Positions 36,972-48,400 of a DNA stretch of 64,000 bases are shown here, in pieces; the stretch's first letter is position 1; every line of letters begins with the position of its first letter. The notes under the pieces were generated by a model, which was not told the DNA's origin, ran no database searches, and worked only from the letters and a program-made list of their open reading frames with translations. Source of the DNA: Solicoccozyma terricola (taxonomy: Eukaryota > Basidiomycota > Tremellomycetes > Filobasidiales > Piskurozymaceae). The stretch is taken from assembly GCA_001600875.1 (NCBI GenBank), contig BCLD01000016.1:107502-171501 (forward strand), in the 5' to 3' direction. Both the position numbers and the translations under genes were made by a program.

Positions 36972-38898
36972 TTACGGGAGGACCCCAGGGGTCGAGGATG
37001 GAAGCGGAGGGGCCGAAACAGACTTGAGATTCCCATTAAACAACCTCGATTTAAACTCTTGAGCCAAGATTCCATTCTGCGCTTCTGCTGAGATTCGTTG
37101 TCTAATCTCCCCCCATTTTTCGGGCTTTAAATCAGCTAACCGGGCACGTTCTTGATTTCCCTGCATTCACACAGCCTCACCCATCCTTTGAAACTTTCCT
37201 CAAAGCAGTCTCCTTCTCCTCCCATTTCACAGCACCTTCCGTCTCTCCCTTCTTTGGTTTCTTCGTCTCTCGAATAATCGTCATGGATTCCCCATGTCGG
37301 TCTTTGGTGATGCGGGATTCAACTTGAGAGAGTTTAGCAGTGAGGTCTTTGAGTTGAGATGATGCGTATGGACGGGACTAGAGCGAAGGAATGGTTTTCC
37401 AACCCCCGCTCGGAAGATCAGCCTTCTCGAGTGATTTTTTCCCCTCTCATACCCCCAAATCATCCCCTCGCACCCAAAAATGACACTCACAGAAATGACA
37501 GTACTTTGACTCAACGTATTGACCCAATATTTATTCCACAAACTTTCCAGCAACTTTGCATCCAGACTGCTCTTGAATACCGAGACTTTGAGTGGGTAAT
37601 ATGAATTAGCATGAACACCGAAATCTTCAATTTTATCCAGAGGGATGGATTGGTATTCTGAGGATTTGGAATCTGATGGTGTGTAACCCTAAACGATGTC
37701 CAAAAATTAAGAAAAAAGAACAAAAGCAAAAAAAGGGTCCGAAAGACCGTTAGAACAGATGGAGGTCTCGGGAACCATTTTGTTAGCGAGCTTACCTCTG
37801 GATACGTCCTAAACGCTCCTATTTCAACCTTACCAGCTGACACTGTACGATTCGGATCAATCTAAGAAACGACCCGCTTTATCCTCGTCAGCATTTCCAC
37901 AAAACGTTGTTTTTCATTTTTCAAAAAACTCAAAGAGGGCACACCAACTCACCACTACAGCCAAATACGGATCATTATGCTTTTGCTGAACCATTTGAGT
38001 GTTTACGTCGATTCCAGAAAGCCAGCATCCATATCCCGGATGACTAAAGAACCGCGCGTGGCACAAAAACGGTCCACTGAGATACTTTTGTTCTCTCAAC
38101 GTCGTCGACGGTTTGAAAACACTCACCTATGATACCAACCCACTACCAATTCCTGTTTCCCAATCTCCTCATTCCCACCATTAAATTGAACCATATACTC
38201 CATAGCCGCGTCTCCAGCGTTCACTCTCGTTTCAGTACCTTGAACGGGTAATGCGAATGAATCAAGAACGTAGAATGTTTGGTTTTGGATTTTACCATTC
38301 ATTAAACCCATGATTTCATATTGTCCACCGGAACGAGCATGGATGACCTGTTGTTTTTTGGAAGCAAATGGTGGGGAAAACAAGTACGAGGTGGGAGGGT
38401 GAAATTCAGTAAGATCAAATTGGGGCAAGTGAGATGAGGATGGAGACGGCGTTGGAGATGAAAATGAGAGCTTTGGAGAGTAATATGAACAGGACAACGT
38501 ACCATCTTGATAAGAGCAACAGCAGATATCTTCACTTCCTTGAACCAATGTGGACTAATAAACGAAGATCAGCACCCACGCCGGGGGTTTACACAATCAT
38601 CAGCCATCTCGCCCTAAGCTGACCCCCATGAATGAACCAAACTTACTCCTTCGCCCAAGGTGGATCATCTAACAATGCCATTTGTTCCGCTTTATCATAT
38701 TTGAAGATCGAATCGTTGGCGTCGATCGTCTGTAAGTAACGAAGAAACACGACGGGGACGGGTGGGTGGGTGTGGGTGTGGGAGATGATATTTGAGCAAC
38801 GGAGGTGGAGGTGGACTGAAAACGTAATGCTTGATCAACGTAGATTCCCTCACCTGGATATCATTTGCGATCTCGAATGTCTTTTGAGCAATGTCCAT
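36972..38898 (-). CDS. CSN5: COP9 signalosome subunit 5, JAMM deneddylase
   Basis: Catalytic zinc protease that removes NEDD8/Rub1 from cullins. Exons on the minus strand give [34 protein letters not shown] and [17 protein letters not shown]. The MPN+ domain then has [18 protein letters not shown] (Glu of the active site), [20 protein letters not shown] and, after an intron, [18 protein letters not shown]. That last block is the JAMM motif with both His, Ser and Asp. Next come [20 protein letters not shown] and AFRTYPEGYTP. The C-terminal helical part ends at [15 protein letters not shown]. The JAMM motif is complete, so the enzyme should be active. Signalosome membership is from the family. 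Confidence 0.93.
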
Positions 38899-39587
38899 GA
38901 CGATGCGAGGGGGTATATGTGTGTGTGTGTCTGCGTGGCCCTTGTGCTTGGGATGATAACGAGATGGAGGAATGCTTCATGGCCTACTTGCTACTCTCCC
39001 TGTCAGAGCTGACCACCCCGCGACCCTCTCTCCCTTGAATGAATATGCAATCCGCGGAATTCCCATCCCACCCCGCGTTCCCTCATAACCATCGCACCAC
39101 TCTCTCTCCAACCACCACCACCAAGTTTCTAAATATTGCTTAGTCGTCATAATACAAAAAAACGTGGTAAAACGAGACACACAATCGAACCCTCATGCAA
39201 AAGACCACACCCCCAACCCTTTCTCGCAAAAAAAAAAAGGCAGTCTAACGATGTTATTTACACCACTCCCAAGCATCTACTTTTTCCGAGGCTTTCAACC
39301 ACAGGACTTCCCCTTCTAGTATAGGTGAGCCTCCGCGCCATCCATTCAACTTGAAAGTACCTCGTTCGCCATTACTGGTTTGTGTCGACTTTTATGAGTG
39401 CCGTTTTCCTTCTTTTTGAGAGTGTTTTGCTTGGCCTCCCTCGTGTTTCCTCGAATTTTCATTTAAACCATTGACCCGGTCTTTGGCAAGACGTCATAAT
39501 CCCTAATCATCACCTCTGTTAAAACCATCGTACAAATCAGCAACTGACAATTTCCCCCTCTCAAACAACCAAACTCCTCCCCCGATT
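38899..39587. other. Intergenic, CSN5 promoter and carrier 3' end
   Basis: About 690 bp between two minus-strand genes. It contains a short GT repeat near 38917 and a run of A at about 39228. No gene or tRNA was found; a GGGTTCGATT-like string read on the minus strand near 39190 does not fold into a T-arm. Confidence 0.45.
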
Positions 39588-41075
39588 TCACTCACTGAAA
39601 AATTCGTAACTCAGCCAACTAATCGCAGTACTAGGCGCAAATGTCAAAACTCTTGGACTCATTCCTCTTCTTAATCCTCGGAAACCATCTCTATCCCAGA
39701 TAATACGAAGTGCTTCGGTCATTCCTCGGGCGTTTCGTATCCGTGGGTCTTCAGATTGACCTCGAGTTTGCAATAGGGTCTGTTTTCGGGATTTGGCGGG
39801 TGGGGGCGGGGCGGGATTCATCTCAGTAAGGAGGAAAACAGAAACGAAAAAACGAAAGCAAGGGTCCCAAACGTACCTTTGCAACATCTAAAGGTGTAGT
39901 CACAGCTGCCGCTACACCACCCGCCACACCACCCGCCAAAACATGAGTCGTTGGTGAATATTCTCCCGTAGGGTTCAAAAACGACTTTAACCCTTCATAT
40001 ACCGAGAATTGAACAGCAGTGAATGGTACGTTCATAGTTAATGTGGTAGGGTATGAGATGTAAAATGCTTGAATTCCTTCCGTTCGATAGAGTGTACGTG
40101 CACATGATGCGACGGAACGATGGATCGAGTTTTGCATTTGCATTCGTTGTTTGATGACTAGGTATAAGGTCAACGGTAGGGGGGGGTGGGGAGGAGGCGG
40201 GGTTTTAACTCTCAAAACAAACGAAGATAGGGTATTCATGACACAGAGAGACAAAAGAAATCAACTCACCGTCAAATGGATTCATTAAAGCATCAGATGC
40301 AATAGTCGCTGATGCACCCGCAACAGCTATCAAAACCGCACCCCCAAAAAAAGAAAACGGAAAGTTACACCATCAGCTTCAATACCCAAGCCAAAATACC
40401 CAAACTCATCCCCCCCCCCCTCCCTTCTTCCTCCTCCCACTAACCAGTCCCGACAAACCCTCTCATTCCATCCTCTCTACCCCCACTAATCTCTCTAATA
40501 AATTCATAAGTTCCAAAATGCGCTGCATGTGCCGGTCCGGCACCCATAATCACACTCGCTACTCCGCGCCATAACGTCCGTAATCCTTCCCTTGCTGAAA
40601 TCAATCGGAAATGTTGAGCGAGGGACAGAGGTGCAGGGGAGGTGGAGTTGGTGGTTGAGAGGAGGGATGCTGGAGAGAGGGAAGGTAGGATTTGCATTCG
40701 AGTCTGAGGTGTTGAGAGAAAAAAAAATGAGGAGTGGTGAGGTGAACCGATGTGAGCGACTGCGCGAAGCGTGCGATTGTTTCAGAACATGGGGGAAAAA
40801 AAAAAGAGACTCACTTTGATAGAATCTACCGGGTAGATAACGGCATGTTCGGAGATACCAGCCTGAGAAGAGAGGAGATATCAACATGATCAGTAAACAA
40901 ATACACTCGACATGTTCCTCGTTCAGCTCAGGGGTGAGAAGTGTTGGCTCTTGCTCGCGAAGAAAAGTTGACTGGCTGTGCCCCCACTCACCATTGCACC
41001 TGCTAACATGTTGACCCCCCACCCCGCTCCGACTGGCAAAGCCTCGTACTCGATGTCATCCTCTGAAGCAGCCAT
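39588..41075 (-). CDS. MRS3: Mitoferrin-type mitochondrial iron carrier
   Basis: Inner-membrane solute carrier of the SLC25 family that feeds iron to heme and Fe-S synthesis. Three repeats are seen. Repeat 1 is NMLAGAMAGISEHAVIYPVD then SIKTRMQILPS, with LRTLWRGVASVIMGAGPAHA and AHFGTYEFIRE. Repeat 2 is ASATIASDALMNPFDVIKQR then MQMQNSIH and IQAFYISYPTTLTMNVPFTA. Repeat 3 is VLAGGVAGGVAAAVTTPLDV then AKTLLQTRG, with GFRGLRRGMSPRVLTFAPST and AISWLSYEFF. The three PxDxxKxxxQ signatures and the MGAGPAHAxxFxxYE block place it with Mrs3/Mrs4 rather than other carriers. Start MAASEDDIEYEALP is at 41075. Several introns interrupt it, and the second carries a C tract near 40408. Confidence 0.9.
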
Positions 41076-41305
41076 TGCAAGGGTGGCGATGGTGGTGGTG
41101 GAGGAGAGCTGTGGACGGGGTGGGGCACGATGCGAGGATGGTGGTGAGCGGAGAAGGTGAGCGGTGGTTGATCGCTGACTTTTGAATTTTCCTGATTACA
41201 TAATCAATTCTTTCGATCGCCCAGGGGCATCAATCATGCTCAGGCTCATGCTCAGGTCATCGACACCATCGTCGGAGGCAGAGGGGGAGAGAGGGAAGCG
41301 GCATA

Positions 41306-42781
41306 TCATCCCAGGTAATGCCATATCACCCAGAACATGAACAACGTGAATATCGCACCACCAAAAAATATCCAAACATCTTGTGCGCTGGAAGGGTTTA
41401 GACCGAAACAATGGAATCAGCGGGTAAACCCGTTTTGACGAGCCACGCCACGCCATGCCACGCCTCACCTCCGTCGGTTAATCCACCCAATAGTCTCTCT
41501 ACTCAATCCTAACGTCTCAGCAGCACCCATCAACTTCCTCTTCGTACCTCTCAACATCCCCTTCTGTTCCACCAAATTCTCCAAAACAGATCTCCCTTGG
41601 GCTATATACTGATCCAACGAATTCTCCGCTTCTTGTAAAAATGTATGTTCACGTAGAGCGAAATCTTCACGAGCGTTGGGAGCGGGATATAATTCATTTG
41701 GGTGGTGGGAGTTGGAGTTGGAGAATGGGGATTCGAGGAGTGGGGAGGGTGGAGCGTTGGGTCGATGACGAGCGGTACCCAAGCCACCTTGATGAGAGGT
41801 TGAGGATGATGATGCAGAACCACTGAGGAGTTCGGCTCGTGCCTATGATGAAATTTGGTAATTGGGTAAGTTGCGGATAGCGGCGCAAAGTTGAACTTTG
41901 GTAACAACCCCAGACCTTCCACTAAACAACACACACTCACTCGTTCAATACCCATATTCTTATGTTTCTCCAATTGTAATTTGAGATCTTTATATTCCTC
42001 CTTGAACCGTGATACCCGTCTTGAGAAAGAGGGGGGGGGTTGAAAAGGAGAGGACATCAGAAATGGTCGCTTCGTGGCGTATCTTTGAATCATCCCACTA
42101 CGCAAGTCAATCCTTTCATCCGCTGAATGGGTCCCAAATAATTCCATCACGCCTCCCTCGCATGGATCAAAGAGCACGCATCCATTTCCTAACACCCGTA
42201 TTCCCTCAAACCGCCACTAACCCAAACCCCCCGTCGACCTTAAAGTCCATTCCCCAACCCTCCTAGAGACCACCGGCGGGGGGGGGGGGGGGGTTTCCCA
42301 CCCATCTTTCTTCTTCACTCACAGAAGCGCCTTCTCCCTTTTATCCGTCTTCATTTCTTTCTTCGCCATTTGATCATAATCGTCGATTACTCTTGAAAGG
42401 GCATTGAGGGTCGTTGTGATTTGACCTTTTGAGGTGGGGGTTATAATAAAAAGTAAAAAGGATAGACAAAGAAAAGCCAGGGGGCGGTAGGACAAGGACG
42501 GAAGAACCCATCAGTTTATCAATTCCTTCCATCCATTCCGACATTCCCGTTTCTTCCTCGTTCGATACAGTCTTGACTTTTCAAGACCGCCCATCCTCTA
42601 TCCATCCTCCAACCTCCACCCAACCTCCAATCTTCACCACAGCGCCCACAACTCGCCACAGTAAACCACCCCCACCAAACTCACCTTGTACAGCAGCCGT
42701 ACCTTTCCCTTCCTCCATCAATGCTAAATCAGATTGTATCGATGATATTTGCCGTGTACCGGCTGTGTAGAGTGCGTTCAT
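41306..42781 (-). CDS. BOS1: ER-Golgi Qb-SNARE Bos1/membrin
   Basis: v-SNARE for ER-to-Golgi vesicle fusion. Exons on the minus strand give MNALYTAGTRQISSIQSDLA, then QITTTLNALSRVIDDYDQMA, KKEMKTDKREKALL and VSRFKEEYKDLKLQLEKHKN. A linker rich in Ser, Pro and His follows. The Qb-SNARE motif is REDFALREHTFLQEAENSLD, QYIAQGRSVLENLVEQKGML and GTKRKLMGAAETLGLSRETI. A C-terminal membrane anchor of about 22 residues (VWIFFGGAIFTLFMFWVIWH) is added by the last exon, which ends at 41306. Organisation (N-terminal helical bundle, SNARE motif, tail anchor) matches Bos1/GOSR2. Confidence 0.88.
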
Positions 42782-43374
42782 GGTGAGGTCGGTAGGTGGA
42801 GGAGAGGGGGAGGAGGCTGGTGTGGAAGGTTTGGAATGAAACTGAAGGGGGGGGGGGGGGGGGAGAATACAGTGAGCGGTTTGAATGTGGTTGATGCCTT
42901 TGATTGGTTTTCAGATAATGCGAAACTGGAATCTAGAGACCTCTGCAAAGTACACCCCGTTTCCGATGTGGTTATATGACTTACCTATGAATGTTGCTCG
43001 TCGTCGTCTTCTGTCCCTCTGCGATGTAGTGTAGATAGATATTGACAACGTTTCCCAAGAACCTGACTTTTTCAAGGGTGTGTGTGCGACGAATCCGTGT
43101 TTCAAGATAAAGGGATTGGTCCAACTCGGTGATGTGGATCTATGGATTGTGAGAGTGAGGATGTTGTGTTGGGGTGTGGAAGTAATGGGGGGCGATATGT
43201 CCTGCTCTGGCATGGCATGGATCGACTCTCCACGTCGCTACTGGGCTTGGCTGTACATTACGAATCTTCCAGTCAAAGATGACGTGTTCAACAGTAAATA
43301 CGCAAATATTCCCATCTCTATCTCCTTCCTCCCTCGTAGCGAATACGACAAGGAAACAAGCATGGCTTCAACCT
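42782..43374. other. Intergenic, probable BOS1 5' leader with intron
   Basis: Upstream of the BOS1 start (minus strand). A canonical minus-strand donor GTAAGT lies at about 42985-42980, with acceptor-like AG sites near 42918. That suggests a spliced 5' UTR. A G tract of about 16 nt lies at 42847-42863. No separate gene is recognised. Confidence 0.4.
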
Positions 43375-45296
43375 CTACTTGGAAGCAGTCTTGGCAGCAG
43401 AAGCAGCAGCTTCACCGTCATCTTGTCGTTTCAGCTCATCATGCTTGAGGATATCCGTCATCTCCCTGTTTTGTTCGCGCCCCCCCACCCCCCCGGTCAT
43501 TCACAATCAGTTACAGTAACATCAAGAGGCCCTGATTATAACCCAGTCACTCACCAAGGGTAATCAACCCAGACATCTTCAATGTCTAATCCAGAAAAGT
43601 ACTGAACCTCAGCTGGAAGTTCAGCAGCCTTTGGTTTCAACCTATTCAAACCGCAACGGATATCAGCAATATCCCAACCCATGTGACGAGTTCTTTTTCC
43701 CCCCTTTTTTCACGTTGCATCACTCACTTGTTGTGAACAACAAAGATACCAAACACAGTTTCTTTCCTAAGCTTCTCCTTATCGACGGTATCAGGTAGAG
43801 ACTCGAGTTGCTTGTTCACATCAGCCATAAGTTCCTTCACTGCGTACCTGTGTGAAAAAGAAAAAAACAGGACAGGAACATTTCAGTACGGCTGTGCAGT
43901 TTGATGTGAAGAGGGAAACGTATACTGACGATAAAGTCTTCCTAGAGTCATCAACTTCATCAACGATGAGTATCCGACGACCAAGAAGACCTCCATGAGT
44001 GAGACTTGAACCAAGCTGTTAAATCAAATCGTCCCTCCTTGTCAGTCAAGTCACTTCCGGTATATAAATTGCCCCCCCCCCCCCCCCTCAAAAAACACAC
44101 TCACAGTACTAAAGTCCAACCATTGAGTACGGATGACCTCGGTTCCAATAGCTTCTTCCGTAGTCTGTTCAACAACAGGGAAAAAAGGTTGAGATCAGCA
44201 ACGTATTCCAGTGGAACATATTTTGTAATATGTATACGGATGTGAGAAGTCCTTGATTCATATCTTCAAACCTCAACCCCCGAATTTTCATCTCGTATCT
44301 CGTATCTTTGACCCCAACATACGACATGCGACTTCACCTCTATTCCACCCTATTCTCTACCAAATTTTCCTTCGTCCACACCATCACCCCCCCCCCCCCC
44401 AACTCGCTTGCTCCTCTACTGTCCTCGTCGAAAGAAGATGACAATGGACATCGAGAGGTACAAAGCTCTACTCAAAACTCTCATATCACGTTCTACGTTT
44501 CATCGTGGGATTATCAGACTTTCATTCTGCGCTGCAGAAGGTTGACAGTGATGCTCTGTTCGGGTTCGGATCAGAGAAGACTCGCCATTCGCCTGTTCGG
44601 CTCCAATGGGATCCCGCCCCCCCCCTCCCCCCCTCTCTTTCCTCGCACCTAGGCATCCGTTGACTCATCCAGTGCGGAGCGGATTTGAAACACCCATTTG
44701 ATTTTTCCTTCGTCCTCATCAAGACACTTACATCTGACAAAGCCTCATACAAACTCAATCCAATAGCTTGAATCGGGATATTCCTCTTATGTGAATCTTT
44801 GAGGAATGAACGTGCGATTCTAGCTGGGATGAAACCACCTCCACCGATTGCTTTTTTTTTGTTTCAATTAGGAAATAGTGAGATGGAAGGAGAAAATGTG
44901 GTGTGTTTAGTCTCTCTGTTCTCATGGAAGACGGGGTATCGTAGCATGGAAAGGGGGGGGGGGGCGTACCTATCATGAGGTCGGGGTCTGAATTCGTCCA
45001 ACGTCAGCTATCTGTGTCTCGTTTCGTCATGTCAGGAGGTGGGGGGTGATGATGTAAACTCACTGAATTCCGTCTTGATCCTCTTTGAAGCATCTTGAAT
45101 CAGGAGATGGATGTCATTGTACGTCTGTCTGAAGCTGTTATTGGTTGTAGAGGGCGGGGAAGTAGGGGGGTGGGGGGAAGGTTGGATATAGATTGCGGGG
45201 TGTTCGCGGTGAGATTCGTTAGCGATACTTGTTACTTGGGAAGGTGATGTATGGACGCTGTGAAAACGATGAAAACACGTACTGTCCGTCACCCAT
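43375..45296 (-). CDS. HPT1: Hypoxanthine/xanthine phosphoribosyltransferase
   Basis: Purine salvage enzyme that joins PRPP to hypoxanthine/guanine or xanthine. Exon 1 encodes only MGDGQY (start 45296). The rest continues TYNDIHLLIQDASKRIKTEF, then IAIGGGGFIPARIARSFLKD and SHKRNIPIQAIGLSLYEALS. The next exons give TTEEAIGTEVIRTQWLDF, SSLTHGGLLGRRILIVDEVD and DSRKTLSYAVKELMADVNKQ, where VDEVDDSRKTL is the PRPP-binding motif. Then VFGIFVVHNKLKPKAAELPA and EVQYFSGLDIEDVWVDYPW end near an Ala/Lys-rich tail at 43375. It resembles yeast Hpt1/Xpt1; the base preference cannot be read from motifs. The introns carry both C-rich and G-rich tracts. Confidence 0.88.
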
Positions 45297-45469
45297 ATTT
45301 GAAGTAGGTGGTGGTGGTGGTGGTGGTGGTGTGAATGCAGTCAAAGTATACGGTGAACTGTGGTGATTCCAAGAAGCAGGAAATAATTGAATAGATAGCC
45401 TGCTGCTTTGATCCTTTTGATTTCGAACTTTTTCAATCCGCGGTGCGCGGGATCAGTCGGAGCCGAGCG
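45297..45469. promoter_or_regulatory. Divergent promoter, HPT1 and FAP1
   Basis: Short shared upstream region if FAP1 starts at 45470. It holds a (GGT)n microsatellite at 45306-45332. The regulatory role is inference. Confidence 0.4.
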
Positions 45470-48400
45470 ATGCAAGGGAGGTCGATGGGTCATTTGACTG
45501 GGCAAACAGCAGCAACATCTTCAGCACAGGGGCTATCACAGCACACACCATCGTCTCGCAGTTCGCATCGCACCGTACCGCACCCCACACGTACACCACC
45601 CGTAAGCTGGAAATTCAAAGCAACACGAAGGGAACTCCAACGTCCTGCAAGCGAAAGTAAGTGTTGGCAGAAAAATAATCTTGGATCAGAGTGTTGCCAC
45701 CGGCAGATGTTAATAGATCGATGGGGTTGAGTTAGCTCAACAGATAAAACTTTTATTCAGATCGTCTCAAGACTTTAAAAACACCTCTACTCGTTCACCA
45801 GCTTGGAAAGAGGTAGTAGTTTTTTTTTTCCTTCTTTGCCACCATCATCGAACGAGGATCGAGTCTCTCAATAGATTCTCCTCACCCGGTATCCCTCCGC
45901 CTCTCGCCCTCCACCCTTACATCTCCTCAATCGACCTCGCCACATCCATCATCCTTCCCACGATGCTCTCAGTTCTTACATCTTCCTCATCAAACAACAA
46001 TCCATCCACCTCGACTTCAATCAACCTCGGTGATTCTACACCCAACGATGCAAGCCTACGTATGAATGGAAATGGAGATAAGACGAATATATCAACTGGT
46101 AAGAGCTCTAGAAAGAAGGGAGTCCAAGCCATGAGAAATGGTGGGAGTGTACCTCAATCCGGTGTACCTCAACCCGGTGATGGAGCTTTCCTCATCGGAG
46201 GAGGTGGGGCAAATACCCAACAACGGAGTAAAGTAAATGGGGGTGATGGAGGTGGAGGACGCAATCAACCTCGTTCCGGACAACCATCTCACTTGAATGG
46301 AACTGGTCAGAATGTACATCAATCAGATCCATCTCATCTACCTCAGTCTGTTTCTCGTAATAATCCTACGAACGAACATCACAACGACAACGAAATGGAC
46401 ACTTCTCAAGGTCAATCAGGGCAAGCAGGTCAAATAAAACCCAAGCGAAAGAGGAATAGGAAACCAAAACCAGCGGGTGGAAATCTTAATGTTATCACTG
46501 ATGGGAGTGAGAATGGAAATACTACTGGAGGTCACGGTTTATCCAGAGGGTCAAGTCAAACTGATCTCGGACTCGGAAATGGTGGAATGATCAGAACACG
46601 AGGCCCGATTCCTTCCAATAGAACACAATCGAGGAACCAACAACCTCGTCATCAGTTAGATGGACAGCAAGGACTCGATCCTTCTGCTCCTGTATTCGCT
46701 CCTACTCCTTCCAACAACATGAACACGAACATGAACACGAACAACGCAAGATCTCGATCCAATCCCCGTTCTTCAAACCCGCCACCTACTTCATCTCGAA
46801 AAGCGGCGTTTCAAGGAAGGTTGACATCTTCGTATGATACAACTGATCCCGAAGCAGAAGCTATGGAAAGAGCTGCGACTGGATCCGGTGGGAAAAGTCA
46901 TCAACGTCTCAAGTGGGAGAAAGGATCGAGAGGTAGAAGCGCGATCGTTGTTGAAGCGGATGATTTGACGAGCAAGTTGACGAGAGGATTAAGTGGAAGA
47001 CCATTTTTGGAATGTCCAATCGTGAGTCGTGCGAGGGGTTGGGTATTTGAATTTAAAAGAAAGGTACAAGATTCCTGATGGTTGTCTTGCTTCTTGTTTG
47101 CTTGCAGTGCTTCTCGCCGTTGCTACCATCTCAAGCTATCTGGTCGTGTCTTCCGTCGTCGTCATCATCATCTGTCATAGACTCGGCGTGCTGCTACACG
47201 CCTTTCCATTTGAATTGCATGCAAGATTGGGCATCTCGTTCCCTGGCGGAAGCCGAGATTAAAAGACAAGATCGAATTCGTGATGGAGCACCTCGAGATG
47301 GAGATGACAAGTTGACGTGGCGATGTCCTGGCTGTCAAAAACATCGAGAGGGACGTGTCGAAGGGTACGCTTGCTTCTGTGGAGCGGTGAAGAACCTCAA
47401 GACGTACGGAGGGCAGGGACAACCGAGTGGAAGGAACACGGGCGGCGGTTCCAACTTGGCTACTCCTCATAGCTGTGGTCAATCCTGTTCTCGCAAACGA
47501 GCGTACTGCTCTCATCCTTGCCCAAACTCATGTCATCCTGGTCCTTGTCCTCCTTGTCAAGTCCCCCTCGTGGTCCCCTGTCCTTCTCATCATTCACCTT
47601 TGACCGTCAAATGCGCAGCCGCGAAGGGTAACAACTTACCTTTGCCGGTTTGCGATGAGGTTTGTAATCGTGTCAAGGCATGCGGGAATCCGGAACATCG
47701 TTGTATGGAGTCTTGCCACGAGGCGTCGTGCGAAGAGTGCGACGTCGTGGAGACAGTTATTTGTTATTGTGGAGAGGAGGAGAAGGCAGTCCCGTGTGGG
47801 TGGGGGAAAGCGAACGAGGTGGATTGTGAGAGCGCCGTGGGAGAGGGGGATGGAGAGGGGAAGAGGGTCTGGACAGGAAGGTGGTCGTGTGGCAGAACTT
47901 GTTCGAGATTCTACGATTGTGGGATTCATACGTGTCCTGAGGTGAGCGGTGACAGAGATTTGATATCAGCCCGTTGGAGCTAACTCTATATCCTCACGCG
48001 CAGACCTGCCATCCTCATTCCGGCGAACCTCTGATCTGCCCCACGTCTCCCTCCGTCATCACCCACTGTCCGTGCGGCCAGTGCGAGCTTGACACGCTCG
48101 ATTCGCCGGCAAGGAAAGCATGTACAGACCCCATCCCTACCTGCGGGCAACGTTGCCCTCAACCACTCTCGGGATGCGGTCATCCTTGCGCTCTCGACTG
48201 CCACGAAGGAGATTGTCCACCGTGCCAAGTAGAAGTGGTCGTACTCTGCCGATGCGGAGAGTCCAAGGTGACGATGAGATGCTACCGACGAAAGATCATG
48301 GAAGACAACGACGCGGATGAGGCGGTACTTTGCGATCGCGTCTGTCAGGTCATGAGGAGCTGTGGACGACACGCCTGCAGTCGACGGTGCTGTCCATTAG

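Noticed and set aside
34324..45296. Six minus-strand genes in a row as an operon-like cluster
   Set aside because: Functions are unrelated (HIT, hydrolase, CSN5, carrier, SNARE, salvage), spacers are hundreds of bases and each gene has its own introns and start.
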